A stretch of DNA of 64,000 bases from Leuconostoc mesenteroides subsp. mesenteroides ATCC 8293 (GCF_000014445.1 NC_008531.1:1457001-1521000), one strand, 5' to 3'. Counted from the first letter of the stretch, positions 40,311 through 50,229 are shown. A program made the numbers and translations. The notes: generated from the sequence alone by a model not told the origin.

Positions 40311-42449
40311 TTACTCCTTCTCTTTTAAAGCAATTGACACAACACTACTTTTTACAATAAGTTGGTTTTCAGCTATACTTTGGCCCGAAATAAATCCAGA
40401 ACCTTTCCACGTTAGTTTGAAGCCTATTTTATTAGCAAATGTTTGCGCATCAACTAAACTCCAACCAATCATATTTGGCATATATGTGTTTCCTTTTGCA
40501 GTCAAAATTACTAATTGGTTTGTCAATGACTTTTGATTAGCTAGCAATGACTGACTAGTAATTTTACCTTTTGATCCCACAACTGCAACTCTAAATCCAG
40601 CCTTTGTCATTGTAGATTTTGCACTTGAAATAGATTGCCCAACTACATTAGGTACTGTTTGTTTAGTTGTCTTTGATTTTACCGCACTATCACTATCATT
40701 TAAAGCCTGGAGCATTAAAGGCTTAAATAGTTTACTCATTGTTGGTTGAATATCACCGTCAGGCAATTTTGAGGGTTGCTTGACAGCCATGTAGAATATA
40801 TATTTTGGATTTTTTTCCGGCGCCAGAACCATCACCGAATGGATAGCATCTTTATAAGTCTGTGAATACTGACCATTCTCACTGATTTGAGCTGTACCTG
40901 TTTTAGCAGCAATCTGATAACCATAATCACTAAGATCAAATTCCTTAGCAGTTCCATCCGACTTATTAACAACATCTATCATATATTTTCTGACTTGCTT
41001 TGCCGTACTAGCTTTGATGGGATGTCCAACTGTCGTTGTTTTACCTTGTTTAACTATTTCTCCAGTAGACGAATTGACAATTTTATCAATAAAGTACGGT
41101 CTAATTTCTTTACCATTATTGGCAATTGCTGAATAAGCTTGTATCATTTGCAAGGGTGTAACACGGATTGCTTGACCAAACGCTGTGTTTGCTTGATCAA
41201 TCGCATATGAAAACGAGATTGACCCTGCTTCTTCGCCATTTAGCCCTGACTGGGTTGACTGCAAAAACTTGAATTTTTCTAAATAATTTTTCCACGTCTG
41301 TGCACCAATTTTTTGCTCTGTTTTTGCAAATGCGACGTTCGATGAACGCCAGAAGCCCTCTCGATATGTCATTTGTCCTTGATCATCACCAAAAGAATCT
41401 GTCACTTCCTTTCCGTCAATCAGATAAGTTCCTGACTGGAAGGTTGCGTTAGGCTGCCACTTACCAGTATCAATAGCTGCAGCTAATGTTATGCCTTTCA
41501 TGGTAGATCCTGGCTCAAAGGCTCCTTGATCTAACAAATTGGACCAGACTGTTGGAGTATCTGATTTATCATTAGGATTAAAATTAGGTCGTTGCGTTGC
41601 TGCGACAATACGACCTGTTTTAGCTTCCATTAACACAGCAACTGCTGCTGTTGGTTTAGTGGCTTTCACAAATGTGTCCATTCGTGTTTCCAACGTTGTC
41701 TGTAGCGAAGAATCTAACGTGAGATAAACGTCATCTCCATTTTTAACACTTTTACTGCTATCAGTTTTTTGCCCCTGATAACTCTTGATACCGTTTTTAC
41801 CTGATAGCAATTTGTTTTCTGATGCTTCAATACCCATTATGCCAGATATAGTTGACTGACCACTACTACCTTCAACCATGTTCACATTTCCAATCAGATG
41901 CGAAGCCATCTGATCATTAGGATATGTTCGAGCCTGATGTGAAGTAAATGAGATACCTGAAAGCTTCATTTTCTCAATTTTATTATGTTGCGAAATCGTC
42001 AAGTTTTTACCCGCGGTACCAAACTCAACTTGAAATTGTTTACTGGACAAGCGTTTATAGATTTCTTTTTCTTTTAGATTGATTACCTTGCTTAACTCAC
42101 GAGCGACTTTAGCTTTGTCCGTTACGTACAATGGCTTACCATCAGTATCTTTCTGATTTTTATTCAATATTGCGTACATATTATAGACTGTGGTATTTTC
42201 TGCCAACACCTGCCCGTCCGAATCAAATATTTTGCCACGAGAGGCAATAATATTTTGTTTTCCCATAAAGGCCTCACGTGTGGCTTTTGTAAGATTATGA
42301 CCATCTACCGATTTATTACCCGCGATAATAAAAAGACGCACACCAAGTCCTAAAATCACGATGGTCGTTGCGATAAGCAGCAGAACGCCAAAGGTCTTGG
42401 CGTTTTTCGTGATTTTTTTGTGTGGTATCCGTCTCACTTTGTTTTTCAT
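40311..42449 (-). CDS. pbpX: Penicillin-binding protein 2X/FtsI with PASTA domains
   Basis: This is the septal transpeptidase. The 712-residue protein has a membrane anchor (about 20-40), a dimerisation domain, and the transpeptidase motifs STMK ('FEPGSTMKGITL'), SSN ('WRSSNVAFAK') and KTG ('AAKTGTAQISENG'). Two C-terminal PASTA domains follow ('VPNVVGQSISSAKSTMTKAG' and 'MPNMIGWSLVDAQ'). PASTA domains also occur in the PknB kinase at 50281. Confidence 0.95.
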   Translation of the reverse strand: MKNKVRRIPHKKITKNAKTFGVLLLIATTIVILGLGVRLFIIAGNKSVDGHNLTKATREAFMGKQNIIASRGKIFDSDGQVLAENTTVYNMYAILNKNQKDTDGKPLYVTDKAKVARELSKVINLKEKEIYKRLSSKQFQVEFGTAGKNLTISQHNKIEKMKLSGISFTSHQARTYPNDQMASHLIGNVNMVEGSSGQSTISGIMGIEASENKLLSGKNGIKSYQGQKTDSSKSVKNGDDVYLTLDSSLQTTLETRMDTFVKATKPTAAVAVLMEAKTGRIVAATQRPNFNPNDKSDTPTVWSNLLDQGAFEPGSTMKGITLAAAIDTGKWQPNATFQSGTYLIDGKEVTDSFGDDQGQMTYREGFWRSSNVAFAKTEQKIGAQTWKNYLEKFKFLQSTQSGLNGEEAGSISFSYAIDQANTAFGQAIRVTPLQMIQAYSAIANNGKEIRPYFIDKIVNSSTGEIVKQGKTTTVGHPIKASTAKQVRKYMIDVVNKSDGTAKEFDLSDYGYQIAAKTGTAQISENGQYSQTYKDAIHSVMVLAPEKNPKYIFYMAVKQPSKLPDGDIQPTMSKLFKPLMLQALNDSDSAVKSKTTKQTVPNVVGQSISSAKSTMTKAGFRVAVVGSKGKITSQSLLANQKSLTNQLVILTAKGNTYMPNMIGWSLVDAQTFANKIGFKLTWKGSGFISGQSIAENQLIVKSSVVSIALKEKE

Positions 42450-42451
42450 AA

Positions 42452-42820
42452 TTATTGATTAATATTGCGCACACTGTTGTCAGACAGTGTCATGCCATAT
42501 TTTTTTGCAACCTTATCTAGATTTTTTTTACTCATGGCTGTTTGCACCTGTGTACGTAAATCGTCATTATTTTGCTTAGTTTCATCAATTTTGGTTTGAA
42601 CTGCGTTTACACTGGCTGTTGTTTTGGTCGTTTGCATGCTTGTATAAACAACGCCAACCATCAATGCCAAAACAACAGTGGCAACAATAGCTACCATTAT
42701 TCGCTCTTTTTTTGTCCAAGCGGCTGCTTTATATTTAGTACGACTATGAGTACGCGGCTGAGATGCTGTTAAAGGTGCTTGCTGTGCTAAAGGTGTATAT
42801 TGATATGCATTTTGTGCCAT
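42452..42820 (-). CDS. ftsL: Cell division protein FtsL
   Basis: The 122-residue bitopic protein has a basic N-terminal tail of about 40 residues, one membrane helix ('IMVAIVATVVLALMVGVVY'), then a coiled-coil stretch. Size, topology and place between rsmH and the PBP identify it; FtsL sequences are weakly conserved. Confidence 0.88.
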   Translation of the reverse strand: MAQNAYQYTPLAQQAPLTASQPRTHSRTKYKAAAWTKKERIMVAIVATVVLALMVGVVYTSMQTTKTTASVNAVQTKIDETKQNNDDLRTQVQTAMSKKNLDKVAKKYGMTLSDNSVRNINQ

Positions 42821-42878
42821 GTAATATTCTCCAATTTATTTATCATTGCTAATCTTATGTAAGACCACAGCATCTAGT

Positions 42879-43817
42879 CTATTTTCTTCTTATGCCACGT
42901 AGTTTCGCCGACTCTGCACGATGATTGATAGCCATCTCTTCTGTGCTTGGTGAAATTGGTTTGCGCGTTAATAACTCATAATCAGCTTCAAATTGCCCCG
43001 GTAGCACTGGCAAACCAGCAGGTAATTCTGGTGCCGAAGATTTTTCACGAAACATTTGTTTTACTAAGCGATCTTCTAATGACTGAAAAGTAATCACACT
43101 AATTTTGCCGTCAGTTGCTAATAACTCAAGTGCTTGAGTTAATGAATCTTCTAAGGCACCTAATTCGTCATTGACAGCAATACGAAATGCTTGAAATGAG
43201 CGTTTTGCAGGATGTCCACCCTTTCGACGGGCGGGTGCTGGAATTGCTTCTTTAATGATGTCTACCAATTCAAAAGTCGTATTAATTGGTGCGTTTTCAC
43301 GGTGCTGCTCAATCTTTCGAGCAATTTGCTTAGGGAAGCGATCTTCTCCATAACGGCTCAAAACACGCATCAATTCATTAAACGGCCACTCATTAACAAT
43401 TGTTTTAGCTGTTAATGCTTGGCGTTGATCCATGCGCATATCAAGTTCAGCATCATATTTATAACTGAACCCTCGCTGACCATCATCAAATTGCACAGAA
43501 CTAACACCCAAATCGTAAACAATACCATCAACTGCTGTCACACCATAATCCGCTAATGCGGAGGTTAATGTCCGAAAATTTTTATGAATTATAACTAATT
43601 TACCAGCAGCGATTTCATCTGCGTATTGTTCAGCGTTATATTGGATAGCTGTATCATCTTGGTCAAAACTATAAAGTGTACCGGTTGTGAGTTGCTTTAA
43701 GATTTCTCCAGTGTGTCCACCGCCACCTAATGTAGCATCGACATAAGTTCCTTCTGGTTTAATATCTAATAGAGCAATAGCCTCATGTAAGAGTACTGTT
43801 ACATGTTCAAATGGCAT
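42879..43817 (-). CDS. rsmH: 16S rRNA (cytosine-N4)-methyltransferase RsmH
   Basis: RsmH (MraW) methylates N4 of C1402 in 16S rRNA. The 312-residue protein shows '[10 protein letters not shown]', the SAM motif '[12 protein letters not shown]', and the family end '[15 protein letters not shown]'. It is second in the dcw cluster. Confidence 0.97.
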   Translation of the reverse strand: MPFEHVTVLLHEAIALLDIKPEGTYVDATLGGGGHTGEILKQLTTGTLYSFDQDDTAIQYNAEQYADEIAAGKLVIIHKNFRTLTSALADYGVTAVDGIVYDLGVSSVQFDDGQRGFSYKYDAELDMRMDQRQALTAKTIVNEWPFNELMRVLSRYGEDRFPKQIARKIEQHRENAPINTTFELVDIIKEAIPAPARRKGGHPAKRSFQAFRIAVNDELGALEDSLTQALELLATDGKISVITFQSLEDRLVKQMFREKSSAPELPAGLPVLPGQFEADYELLTRKPISPSTEEMAINHRAESAKLRGIRRK

Positions 43818-43855
43818 AGCAGCCCTCTTTCTTAAAACTTGTATTATTAATTCGT

Positions 43856-44287
43856 TTAAAGGTCGAAGTCTACCAAACCTTCAGCAATATTATCAAAATC
43901 ATCCGCAGTTTCAGCCGTATATGCTGACCAATTCTCTGCACTCCATATTTCAAATGAATCACCAACACCGGTAACTACAACACTTTTTTCTAGTGACGCG
44001 TATTCTCTTAAATTATTAGGAACAACAATTCGTCCCTGCTTATCAAACTCGGCTTCTAATGCACCAGCCATAACAAAACGTCTAAAAGCACGTGCATCTT
44101 TCTTGCCTAATGGTAATTGATTTAACTGCTCTTGCAATTTTTCCCAAACTGCCATCGGCATAGCGCGAAGTGATTTCTCCATCCATTTTGTAATAATGAA
44201 TTGATCACCGAGTTGATTACGAAATTTTGCCGGAATAATTAAGCGACTCTTTGTATCAAGCGTATGTGAATATTCACCCATGAACAT
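43856..44287 (-). CDS. mraZ: Transcriptional regulator MraZ
   Basis: MraZ binds DNA repeats upstream of its own operon and controls dcw expression. The 143-residue protein has two SpoVT/AbrB-like halves, each with a DxK/DxR turn ('[18 protein letters not shown]' and '[19 protein letters not shown]'). It starts with a strong GGAGGTGG site. Confidence 0.96.
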   Translation of the reverse strand: MFMGEYSHTLDTKSRLIIPAKFRNQLGDQFIITKWMEKSLRAMPMAVWEKLQEQLNQLPLGKKDARAFRRFVMAGALEAEFDKQGRIVVPNNLREYASLEKSVVVTGVGDSFEIWSAENWSAYTAETADDFDNIAEGLVDFDL

Positions 44288-44325
44288 AGAGCCACCTCCA
44301 TTAAAATTTCTATACTATTAATTTA

Positions 44326-44350
44326 CCACATTTCCCCACTTCACTCCACC
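44326..44350 (-). promoter_or_regulatory. MraZ box: three GTGG repeats at 10-base period
   Basis: On the minus strand GTGG occurs at 44349-44346, 44339-44336 and 44329-44326, exactly ten bases apart with similar flanks, 40-60 bases before mraZ. This fits the direct repeats known for MraZ autoregulation. Confidence 0.75.
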
Positions 44351-44392
44351 CAAATTATTGTTTTGTCACAAACTAGTAAATTTTCAGCACAC

Positions 44393-44424
44393 AAAAAGCG
44401 CAGTTATCAAGGATAACTGCGCTT
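44393..44424 (-). terminator. Terminator of the DUF3397 gene
   Basis: A perfect 13-bp stem (44396-44408 with 44412-44424) with a 3-base loop, followed by a T run on the minus strand, separates this gene from the mraZ promoter. Confidence 0.85.
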
Positions 44425-44438
44425 CAAAAATGTGGGGT

Positions 44439-44780
44439 TTAATGGAGGAATAACCCAATAATTGTTATCAAAATGACAATTATTGCGGCCAATAAACCAC
44501 TCCATTGCCAGTACCTTCGCCAAAATGTTTGCCATCGCCAGTTATTTTGCAATAAAAACCAAGCTAAAAAGATCCCAACGACCAACCATACAAGTAAAAA
44601 CCAAGGAACAAAGCTAATACCAAATAGATAACCCATTGTTTGGTGCAATACAATCCAGTTAGGAATCGTAATAATGTCTAATGTTTTAATAGATGCTTGT
44701 TTTAAAGCTGTCCATTTCTTAAATATAATGACAACTGTCCAAAAAATAAAACCACCGAGTGGCCAAATCCACCATTGCAT
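44439..44780 (-). CDS. DUF3397 family membrane protein
   Basis: The 113-residue protein has three or four membrane helices and many Trp residues, and sits just upstream of mraZ, the usual place of DUF3397 genes in lactic bacteria. The ATG at 44780 has GAGG eight bases upstream and gives the expected length; the longer frame has no ribosome-binding site. Function is unknown; a terminator isolates it from mraZ. Confidence 0.75.
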   Translation of the reverse strand: MQWWIWPLGGFIFWTVVIIFKKWTALKQASIKTLDIITIPNWIVLHQTMGYLFGISFVPWFLLVWLVVGIFLAWFLLQNNWRWQTFWRRYWQWSGLLAAIIVILITIIGLFLH

Positions 44781-44880
44781 GTTAATTACCTCGTATCTAA
44801 CTTTAACGAATTCGCGTAGAAATTTCAATTATTTTAGAAGATATGTTAGACTAGAAAGTAATATATTAGAGGTGATATCA

Positions 44881-45087
44881 ATGACTGACGAACAAAACCA
44901 TCGACCGGTTAACACAAAATTACAAGCCGAAATAGAATCAAAGTTAAACCAGCACAAGGTGCCAAAAATTGATAAAAAACCACGGACACGTCTCGAAAAA
45001 ATGACGTTAGTTATGTCATGGTTTATGGTTATCTTAATGGCTGGATCAGTAATATACGCAGCTATTAGCGCATTAGGCTGGCTATAA
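44881..45087 (+). CDS. DUF4044-like small membrane protein
   Basis: The 68-residue protein has a hydrophilic, charged N-terminal half and one C-terminal membrane helix ('MTLVMSWFMVILMAGSVIYA') ending in 'SALGWL', as in DUF4044 proteins found near dcw genes of lactic bacteria. The ATG at 44881 has AGAGGTGA upstream; the longer frame from 44674 runs antisense to the DUF3397 gene. Function unknown. Confidence 0.75.
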   Translation: MTDEQNHRPVNTKLQAEIESKLNQHKVPKIDKKPRTRLEKMTLVMSWFMVILMAGSVIYAAISALGWL

Positions 45088-45088
45088 T

Positions 45089-45133
45089 AAAAAAGACGTA
45101 AATTCAGTGTAGTACTGAATTTACGTCTTTTTT
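45089..45133 (+). terminator. Bidirectional terminator
   Basis: A 19-bp perfect stem (45089-45107 with 45115-45133) with A and T runs on the outside lies between convergent genes. Confidence 0.92.
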
Positions 45134-45134
45134 A

Positions 45135-46841
45135 TTATTCAACTGATATGAAGAATGGATACAATGGTTGTCCACCATCGTGAACTTCGACTTCTAGACC
45201 GTCATCTAATTCTTCCACAAATGCTTTTAACTTTTGTGCAACTTTAGCTTTTGTTCCCTCACCAAAAATAATTGTCACAATTTCAGAATCATCATCAATC
45301 ATTTTTTGAATAGCTTCTTGCGCAGCTGATTCAACATTGTGAGCTACGACTTCAATGTCACCATCGATAATCCCCATCCAATCACCATGATGAATTTCAT
45401 GGCCATTAAATTTAGTTTCGCGAACTGCCTGTGTGACTTGCGCCGACTTTACATCAGCCACCATTTCTGACATTTCTGCAGCATTTTGTTCCAAATCAGC
45501 ATCAGGGTTATAGCCCATCATCGCTGTTAATCCTTGTTGAATTGTACGTGTTTTAACAACTTCTACTGGAATTTCCGCTAATGTAACTGCCTGTTCTGCT
45601 GCCATGAAAATATTGCTGTTGTTCGGTAAAATAATAGCCCTTTTTGCGCCACTATCTTCAATAACCTTAACAATATCAGCAGTTGATGGATTCATTGTCT
45701 GTCCACCAGAAATCACAGTATGAACGCCTAAACTTTTGAAAAGTTCAGCAATACCATCCCCAGCAGCAATGGCAATTACTGCTGTGTCAGATACTGGGAC
45801 CTGCATTGCAGCTATTTTTTCAACACGTGCTTCTTCTGCACGTTGTGCATCAATAACTGTTTGCTGTTGATCGCGCATATTGTCGACTTTAACTTTAACT
45901 AGTGAACCAAAATGTGTTCCCCAACTGATTACTTTACCAGGATTCTCAGTATGCACGTGTACTTTAACAATTTCATCATCGTTGATAACTAATAAAGAGT
46001 CACCTAATTCTGCTAAATAATCGTAAAACTTTTGGTAATCAAAATCATGATCATATGTTGTGCCTTTACCAATCTGAACCATAATTTCAGTACAGTAACC
46101 ATATTTAATATCTGCTGGATCTAAACTGCTACTAGCTTGCGCCCCCGCATGAAGTTCCTTGACCATTTGATCAAGCTCAGCATTATCAGGTGCTTTAATA
46201 TCTTCTTCATTAAAATCACCACTGATCACTTGATAGAAAGCTTGCAATACGAAAACAAGTCCTTGTCCGCCAGAATCAACAACACCCACTTCTTTTAAGA
46301 CTGGTAACAATTCAGGCGTTGAATCCAGAGCTACTTGTGCTGCTTCCTGAACAGCAGCCATCAGTTCAACAATGTCGTCTGTTTGTTCAGCCACCTTGTT
46401 TGCTTTAGCTGCCGCCTCACGAATAACCGTCAAGATTGTTCCTTCAGTAGGTTTCATCACTGACTTATATGCCACTTGTGCACCACTCATTAATGCATCA
46501 GCTAGATCACGTGCCGATAGTGTTTCTTTTCCAGCCATACTATTGGAAAAGCCACGAAAAATTTGTGATAATATCACGCCTGAGTTACCACGTGCTCCCA
46601 TCAGTAAACCCTTGGAAGTAGCTTTGGCCAAAGCACCAATTTCTGTTTCTAGTGAGTCACGCTCATACTGCGCACCACTCGCCATTGAAAGGCTCATGTT
46701 CGTTCCTGTATCGCCATCAGGAACCGGAAATACGTTTAATTTATTAATTTTATCTGCATTAGCAGCAAGTACAGCCGCTGCAGCATTAATCATCTTACCA
46801 AATTCAACATTGGTAATCTTTGTTAGTGAATTAACTGACAT
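45135..46841 (-). CDS. fakA: DAK2-domain protein, FakA-like fatty acid kinase
   Basis: The 568-residue protein has an N-terminal DhaL/DAK2 kinase domain with 'VFPVPDGDTGTNMSLSMASG' and 'GARGNSGVILSQIFRGF', a middle domain, and a C-terminal DegV-like part. FakA homologues phosphorylate fatty acids presented by FakB. It follows the Asp23-like gene by eight bases, the same pairing as yloU-yloV in Bacillus. No fakB is in the window. Confidence 0.88.
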   Translation of the reverse strand: MSVNSLTKITNVEFGKMINAAAAVLAANADKINKLNVFPVPDGDTGTNMSLSMASGAQYERDSLETEIGALAKATSKGLLMGARGNSGVILSQIFRGFSNSMAGKETLSARDLADALMSGAQVAYKSVMKPTEGTILTVIREAAAKANKVAEQTDDIVELMAAVQEAAQVALDSTPELLPVLKEVGVVDSGGQGLVFVLQAFYQVISGDFNEEDIKAPDNAELDQMVKELHAGAQASSSLDPADIKYGYCTEIMVQIGKGTTYDHDFDYQKFYDYLAELGDSLLVINDDEIVKVHVHTENPGKVISWGTHFGSLVKVKVDNMRDQQQTVIDAQRAEEARVEKIAAMQVPVSDTAVIAIAAGDGIAELFKSLGVHTVISGGQTMNPSTADIVKVIEDSGAKRAIILPNNSNIFMAAEQAVTLAEIPVEVVKTRTIQQGLTAMMGYNPDADLEQNAAEMSEMVADVKSAQVTQAVRETKFNGHEIHHGDWMGIIDGDIEVVAHNVESAAQEAIQKMIDDDSEIVTIIFGEGTKAKVAQKLKAFVEELDDGLEVEVHDGGQPLYPFFISVE

Positions 46842-46849
46842 AATCTCTC

Positions 46850-47209
46850 CTAGTCACTGACGCGAACACCCTGAACAATCACGTTAACCTCAGAAACATG
46901 AATACCCAAAAATGCGTCAAGATTATACTTTACTTTACCTTGAACTGATTTTGAAATCTCGGACAATTTAGTACCGTACTGTGCAACTAAGTAGACATCA
47001 ACTGCAACACCACTATCTTTTTGATGAACTACAACGCCTTTAGCATAGTTTTCCCGATTCAGAATCTGATTAACGCCATCGCGAAAAGTTGCTTTAGATG
47101 CCATCCCAACAACACCAGGATTTTCAATTGCAGATCCACCAACAATTGTAGCAATAACATCATTTTCAAGGCTAATATCGCCATTATTTGTTTTAATTAT
47201 AATTGCCAT
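46850..47209 (-). CDS. Asp23/Gls24 family protein (YloU)
   Basis: The 119-residue protein has the Asp23 pattern 'ENPGVVGMASK' and 'VHQKDSGVAVDVYLVAQYG'. Family members are envelope-stress related. The ATG at 47209 gives the conserved start (MAIIIKTNNG) but has no ribosome-binding site, while a strong GAGGAGG lies some 75 bases upstream. It pairs with the FakA-like gene. Confidence 0.85.
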   Translation of the reverse strand: MAIIIKTNNGDISLENDVIATIVGGSAIENPGVVGMASKATFRDGVNQILNRENYAKGVVVHQKDSGVAVDVYLVAQYGTKLSEISKSVQGKVKYNLDAFLGIHVSEVNVIVQGVRVSD

Positions 47210-47230
47210 AAAATTTAAGAACATTTATCG

Positions 47231-47319
47231 TTATATTGAGATGTCTTTTATCAACACCCTAAAGTATAACAATAAATGCATTTCCTCCTCACAAAGAGTT
47301 TACTAAGTATATTTTACCA
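47231..47319 (-). promoter_or_regulatory. Promoter and possible upstream ORF before the Asp23-like gene
   Basis: An extended -10, TGGTAAAAT (47319-47311), is followed by GGAGG and then an ATG only two bases later, opening a 16-codon frame (47281-47231) rich in Leu. The spacing is poor for that ATG, so its translation is uncertain. Confidence 0.35.
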
Positions 47320-47360
47320 TACATAAATTAAGTTGCATTGAGAGGTGTTCTATCTATTAA

Positions 47361-47388
47361 TAAAAAAGACCACCCCATGGTGGTCTTA
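47361..47388 (-). terminator. Terminator of rpmB
   Basis: A 9-bp stem AAGACCACC with GGTGGTCTT and a T run on the minus strand. Confidence 0.9.
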
Positions 47389-47417
47389 CGACGTCAGCAA
47401 GCTAACGAAATACTAGC

Positions 47418-47618
47418 TTAAACGCGTTCGATAGAACCGTTCTTCAATCCAGCCTTCAAAGTACGTGCTGTCAAGTAAACTTTCTTTGGTGCAGCACCAT
47501 TAATTTTAACCGTAACTTTTTGCAAGTTTGGCTTCCAGCTACGACGACTTGAGTTCAACGCGTGTGAACGTTGGTTACCAAAGCGTGTACGCGCACCAGT
47601 AATAGCATCTTTTGCCAT
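47418..47618 (-). CDS. rpmB: 50S ribosomal protein L28
   Basis: The 66-residue protein is a typical L28 ('[20 protein letters not shown]'), zinc-free form. It has a strong promoter and GGAGGG site. In Gram-positive bacteria rpmB usually faces away from yloU; here it is on the same strand but separated by a terminator. Confidence 0.96.
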   Translation of the reverse strand: MAKDAITGARTRFGNQRSHALNSSRRSWKPNLQKVTVKINGAAPKKVYLTARTLKAGLKNGSIERV

Positions 47619-47678
47619 GTTTAACCCTCCTTCTTCGAGCTGTTTATTTTTTAAAAGCTCTTTCTACAACAATATTAA

Positions 47679-47707
47679 ATTTTACCAGAAATTCAACCCT
47701 TTGACAA
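47679..47707 (-). promoter_or_regulatory. Promoter of rpmB
   Basis: TTGTCA (47707-47702), a 17-base spacer and TAAAAT with a TG extension (47684-47679). Confidence 0.8.
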
Positions 47708-47708
47708 G

Positions 47709-48023
47709 TTAATTTGTATATTTAGCTAAAATCTTTGCTAATTGTTCTTTATTATGGAATCCCGTTAAGCGTTCCACAACTTCTCCATCTTTTTTAATCA
47801 AAAGCGTTGGAATAGCACGAATACCGAATGCAGCAGGAGTTTCAGGGTTAGCATCCACATCCATTTTAACAAACTTCACATCGTCGACTTCATCAGATAG
47901 CACATCCAGAACAGGTGATTGCATGCGACATGGACCACACCAAGTTGCCCAAAAATCTGTTATGCTAACGCCCGTGTTTGTTTCTTGATTAAAAGTTGCA
48001 TCTTCTACTGTTTTAACTGCCAT
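47709..48023 (-). CDS. trxA: Thioredoxin
   Basis: The 104-residue thioredoxin has the active site WCGPC, the cis-proline segment 'IRAIPTLLI' and normal length. It can supply electrons to MsrA and MsrB, both coded in the window. The ATG at 48023 has GGAG nine bases upstream; the one at 48038 overlaps that site. It overlaps the end of thiN by 11 bases, so it is coupled to that operon. Confidence 0.96.
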   Translation of the reverse strand: MAVKTVEDATFNQETNTGVSITDFWATWCGPCRMQSPVLDVLSDEVDDVKFVKMDVDANPETPAAFGIRAIPTLLIKKDGEVVERLTGFHNKEQLAKILAKYTN

Positions 48024-48672
48024 GTTGTTTTTCTCCATCTACAGACTGCGTAATCATTATGATTCCTGTATCAAAGGACACGTGAACTGAATTTGATATA
48101 AATTCATTCGATGACCACATTTTATACTTATTTTTTGTTAGTGTCAATGGGTACTTGGCATCTATTATTTTGAAGTTCTCAACATCATTGAGCGGCATAA
48201 ATCCTAAATACTTTGAGTTAGGATACTTTGCAATCTCACTTAAGCCAGGTGTAACATAGCTCACGATGTTTGCATTATCAATAAAATTCGTTTTTTCAAC
48301 AATACTTTCAAACTTTTCATCAGCCATTAACCACAAATTACTCAACATGTGATCAATTCGTGCACCAGTAGCACCAAATACTTTAATAATATCGGGATTT
48401 TTGTCTTGAGCGTACATTAAGGCCAATTCTGTGTCTGTTTCATCTTTTTCGGCCTTGACATGAATAATTTTTTGCGCGGCTAAATGATTTTGAATTGTGG
48501 TTAATTCAAAATCTGTTAGAGAATCAAAATCACCAACCGCCATGATCATTGGTATATTTTTTTGGTATAGATACCAAGCACCTCTATCAGCGCCAATCCA
48601 CATCCCTTGTTCCTGAAATAAATTTTTGGGCCATAATTCCGTTGGCCCACCGGCTAAGATATTAATCTGCAT
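48013..48672 (-). CDS. thiN: Thiamine pyrophosphokinase
   Basis: ThiN converts thiamine to thiamine diphosphate, needed by phosphoketolase in heterofermenters. The 219-residue protein has 'AVGDFDSLTDFE', 'KDETDTELAL' and 'GATGARIDHMLSN', the family's substrate motifs. It abuts rpe. Confidence 0.93.
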   Translation of the reverse strand: MQINILAGGPTELWPKNLFQEQGMWIGADRGAWYLYQKNIPMIMAVGDFDSLTDFELTTIQNHLAAQKIIHVKAEKDETDTELALMYAQDKNPDIIKVFGATGARIDHMLSNLWLMADEKFESIVEKTNFIDNANIVSYVTPGLSEIAKYPNSKYLGFMPLNDVENFKIIDAKYPLTLTKNKYKMWSSNEFISNSVHVSFDTGIIMITQSVDGEKQHGS

Positions 48673-49328
48673 TATTTAATCAAATCTTTCAAAATACCGA
48701 TTTTTGCAGCAGGATCTACTTTATCGTACACATACGATCCAGCCACAAAAACTTTTGCACCAGCATCATATGCTGATTTAATCGTCTCGTTATTCACGCC
48801 ACCATCAATTTCAATATCGAAGTCAAAGCCACGCTCCTCACGGAATGTTTGTAGTTGTTCAATTTTTTGCAGCGTTGATGGCAAGAACTTTTGTCCGCCA
48901 AATCCTGGGTTTACAGTCATAACTAGTACTTGATCAACCATATCCAGTACTGCTTCAATTGCGGATACTGGCGTTCCTGGATTGATAACAACTTCTGCTT
49001 TGACACCTTTGTTCTTAATCATTTGTAAAGCACGGTGAATATGTGGTGTTGCTTCAACATGAACACCAATGATGTCTGCACCAGCATCCGCAAATTCTTC
49101 AACAAAGCGTTCTGGATTTTGAATCATTAAGTGAACGTCTAACACTAAATCAGTTTCCGGACGCAATTGCTTGACCCAATTTGGACCATAAGATATAGCG
49201 GGCACAAAAGTACCATCCATAACATCGATGTGCAAATACTCTGCACCAGCAGCTTCAACAAGCTTGACGTCACGTTCCAAATTTGTGTAATCTGCGCTCA
49301 AAATTGATGGTGCAATGATTCCTGACAT
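48672..49328 (-). CDS. rpe: Ribulose-phosphate 3-epimerase
   Basis: Rpe interconverts ribulose-5-P and xylulose-5-P, feeding the phosphoketolase pathway. The 218-residue TIM barrel has 'APSILSADYTNL', 'HIDVMDGTFVP', 'MTVNPGFGGQKF' and 'IDGGVNNETI', with metal-binding His and Asp visible. Its neighbour thiN makes the cofactor of the next enzyme. Confidence 0.97.
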   Translation of the reverse strand: MSGIIAPSILSADYTNLERDVKLVEAAGAEYLHIDVMDGTFVPAISYGPNWVKQLRPETDLVLDVHLMIQNPERFVEEFADAGADIIGVHVEATPHIHRALQMIKNKGVKAEVVINPGTPVSAIEAVLDMVDQVLVMTVNPGFGGQKFLPSTLQKIEQLQTFREERGFDFDIEIDGGVNNETIKSAYDAGAKVFVAGSYVYDKVDPAAKIGILKDLIK

Positions 49329-49341
49329 GATATACCTCTTT

Positions 49342-50229
49342 TTAATTGTCTGTTTTATATTTTGGTTTTTGCGCTTTAATCAACTCATAAAACGCCTTAT
49401 AACTATTATACCTTGACTGTGTGATTGTGCCAACCGCTACAGCCTCTTTAATGGCACATCCTGGTTCATTCAGATGTAAACATCCACGGAAACGACAATC
49501 TTGACGTTTTTCAACAAACTCTGGAAAATAATCATCTAATTCTTCAACAGGAAAATCAAACACTTCATATGAAGAAAATCCTGGCGTGTCAGCAATCAAA
49601 GCCTCATCTACCTCAATCAACGTTACCTGTCGTGTTGTGTGTTTTCCTCGACTCAACGCTTTAGAAACTTCACCCGTTTCAAGCCCAAGTTGTGGCGATA
49701 GATGATTCAGTAATGTTGATTTTCCAGCTCCCGTTTGCCCCATAAAAACTGAAACATGGTCTTTTAACATCATTTTAAGCGCTTCAAAAGCGCTTTTTGA
49801 ATCTGAAAAAATAACATCATAACCAATACTTTGATAATAATTAGCGACGTGATTTATTTTCTCATGTTCAGATTTTTCCAGCAAATCCATTTTAGAAAAA
49901 TATATCAACGGTCTTACGTTTGCAGCTTCAAGTGCCACCAACTGACGATCTAACAAATTTGGTGCAAAATCAGGTTCCTTGGCGGCTGTCACAATAACGG
50001 CAATATCAATATTTGCTATTGGCGGGCGAACTAAAAAGTTCTCCCGTTCATGGATTGCCCAAATAAAGCCCTCGTCATTTTCACTCTCAAAATCAACAAA
50101 ATCGCCAACTAGCGGTTTTTGCTTAGATTTCCGAAATTCACCGCGAGCTCGCGTTCTTTGAATGTCACCACTGGGTAACTGTATATCGTAATAACCGCTG
50201 AGCGATCTAATAATTCGTCCTGTTTTCAT
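49342..50229 (-). CDS. rsgA: Small-subunit-biogenesis GTPase RsgA
   Basis: RsgA is a circularly permuted GTPase that checks 30S maturation. The 295-residue protein has an N-terminal OB fold, the permuted G motifs ('FSKMDL', then '[14 protein letters not shown]', then 'DTPGFSSYE') and a zinc site '[14 protein letters not shown]'. I start at 50229, matching the family's '[12 protein letters not shown]'; the in-frame ATG at 50241 has no better ribosome-binding site. A weak terminator separates it from pknB. Confidence 0.95.

Noticed and set aside
46372..46860. 162-codon plus-strand ORF opposite fakA
   Set aside because: It is the antisense shadow of a well-conserved gene.
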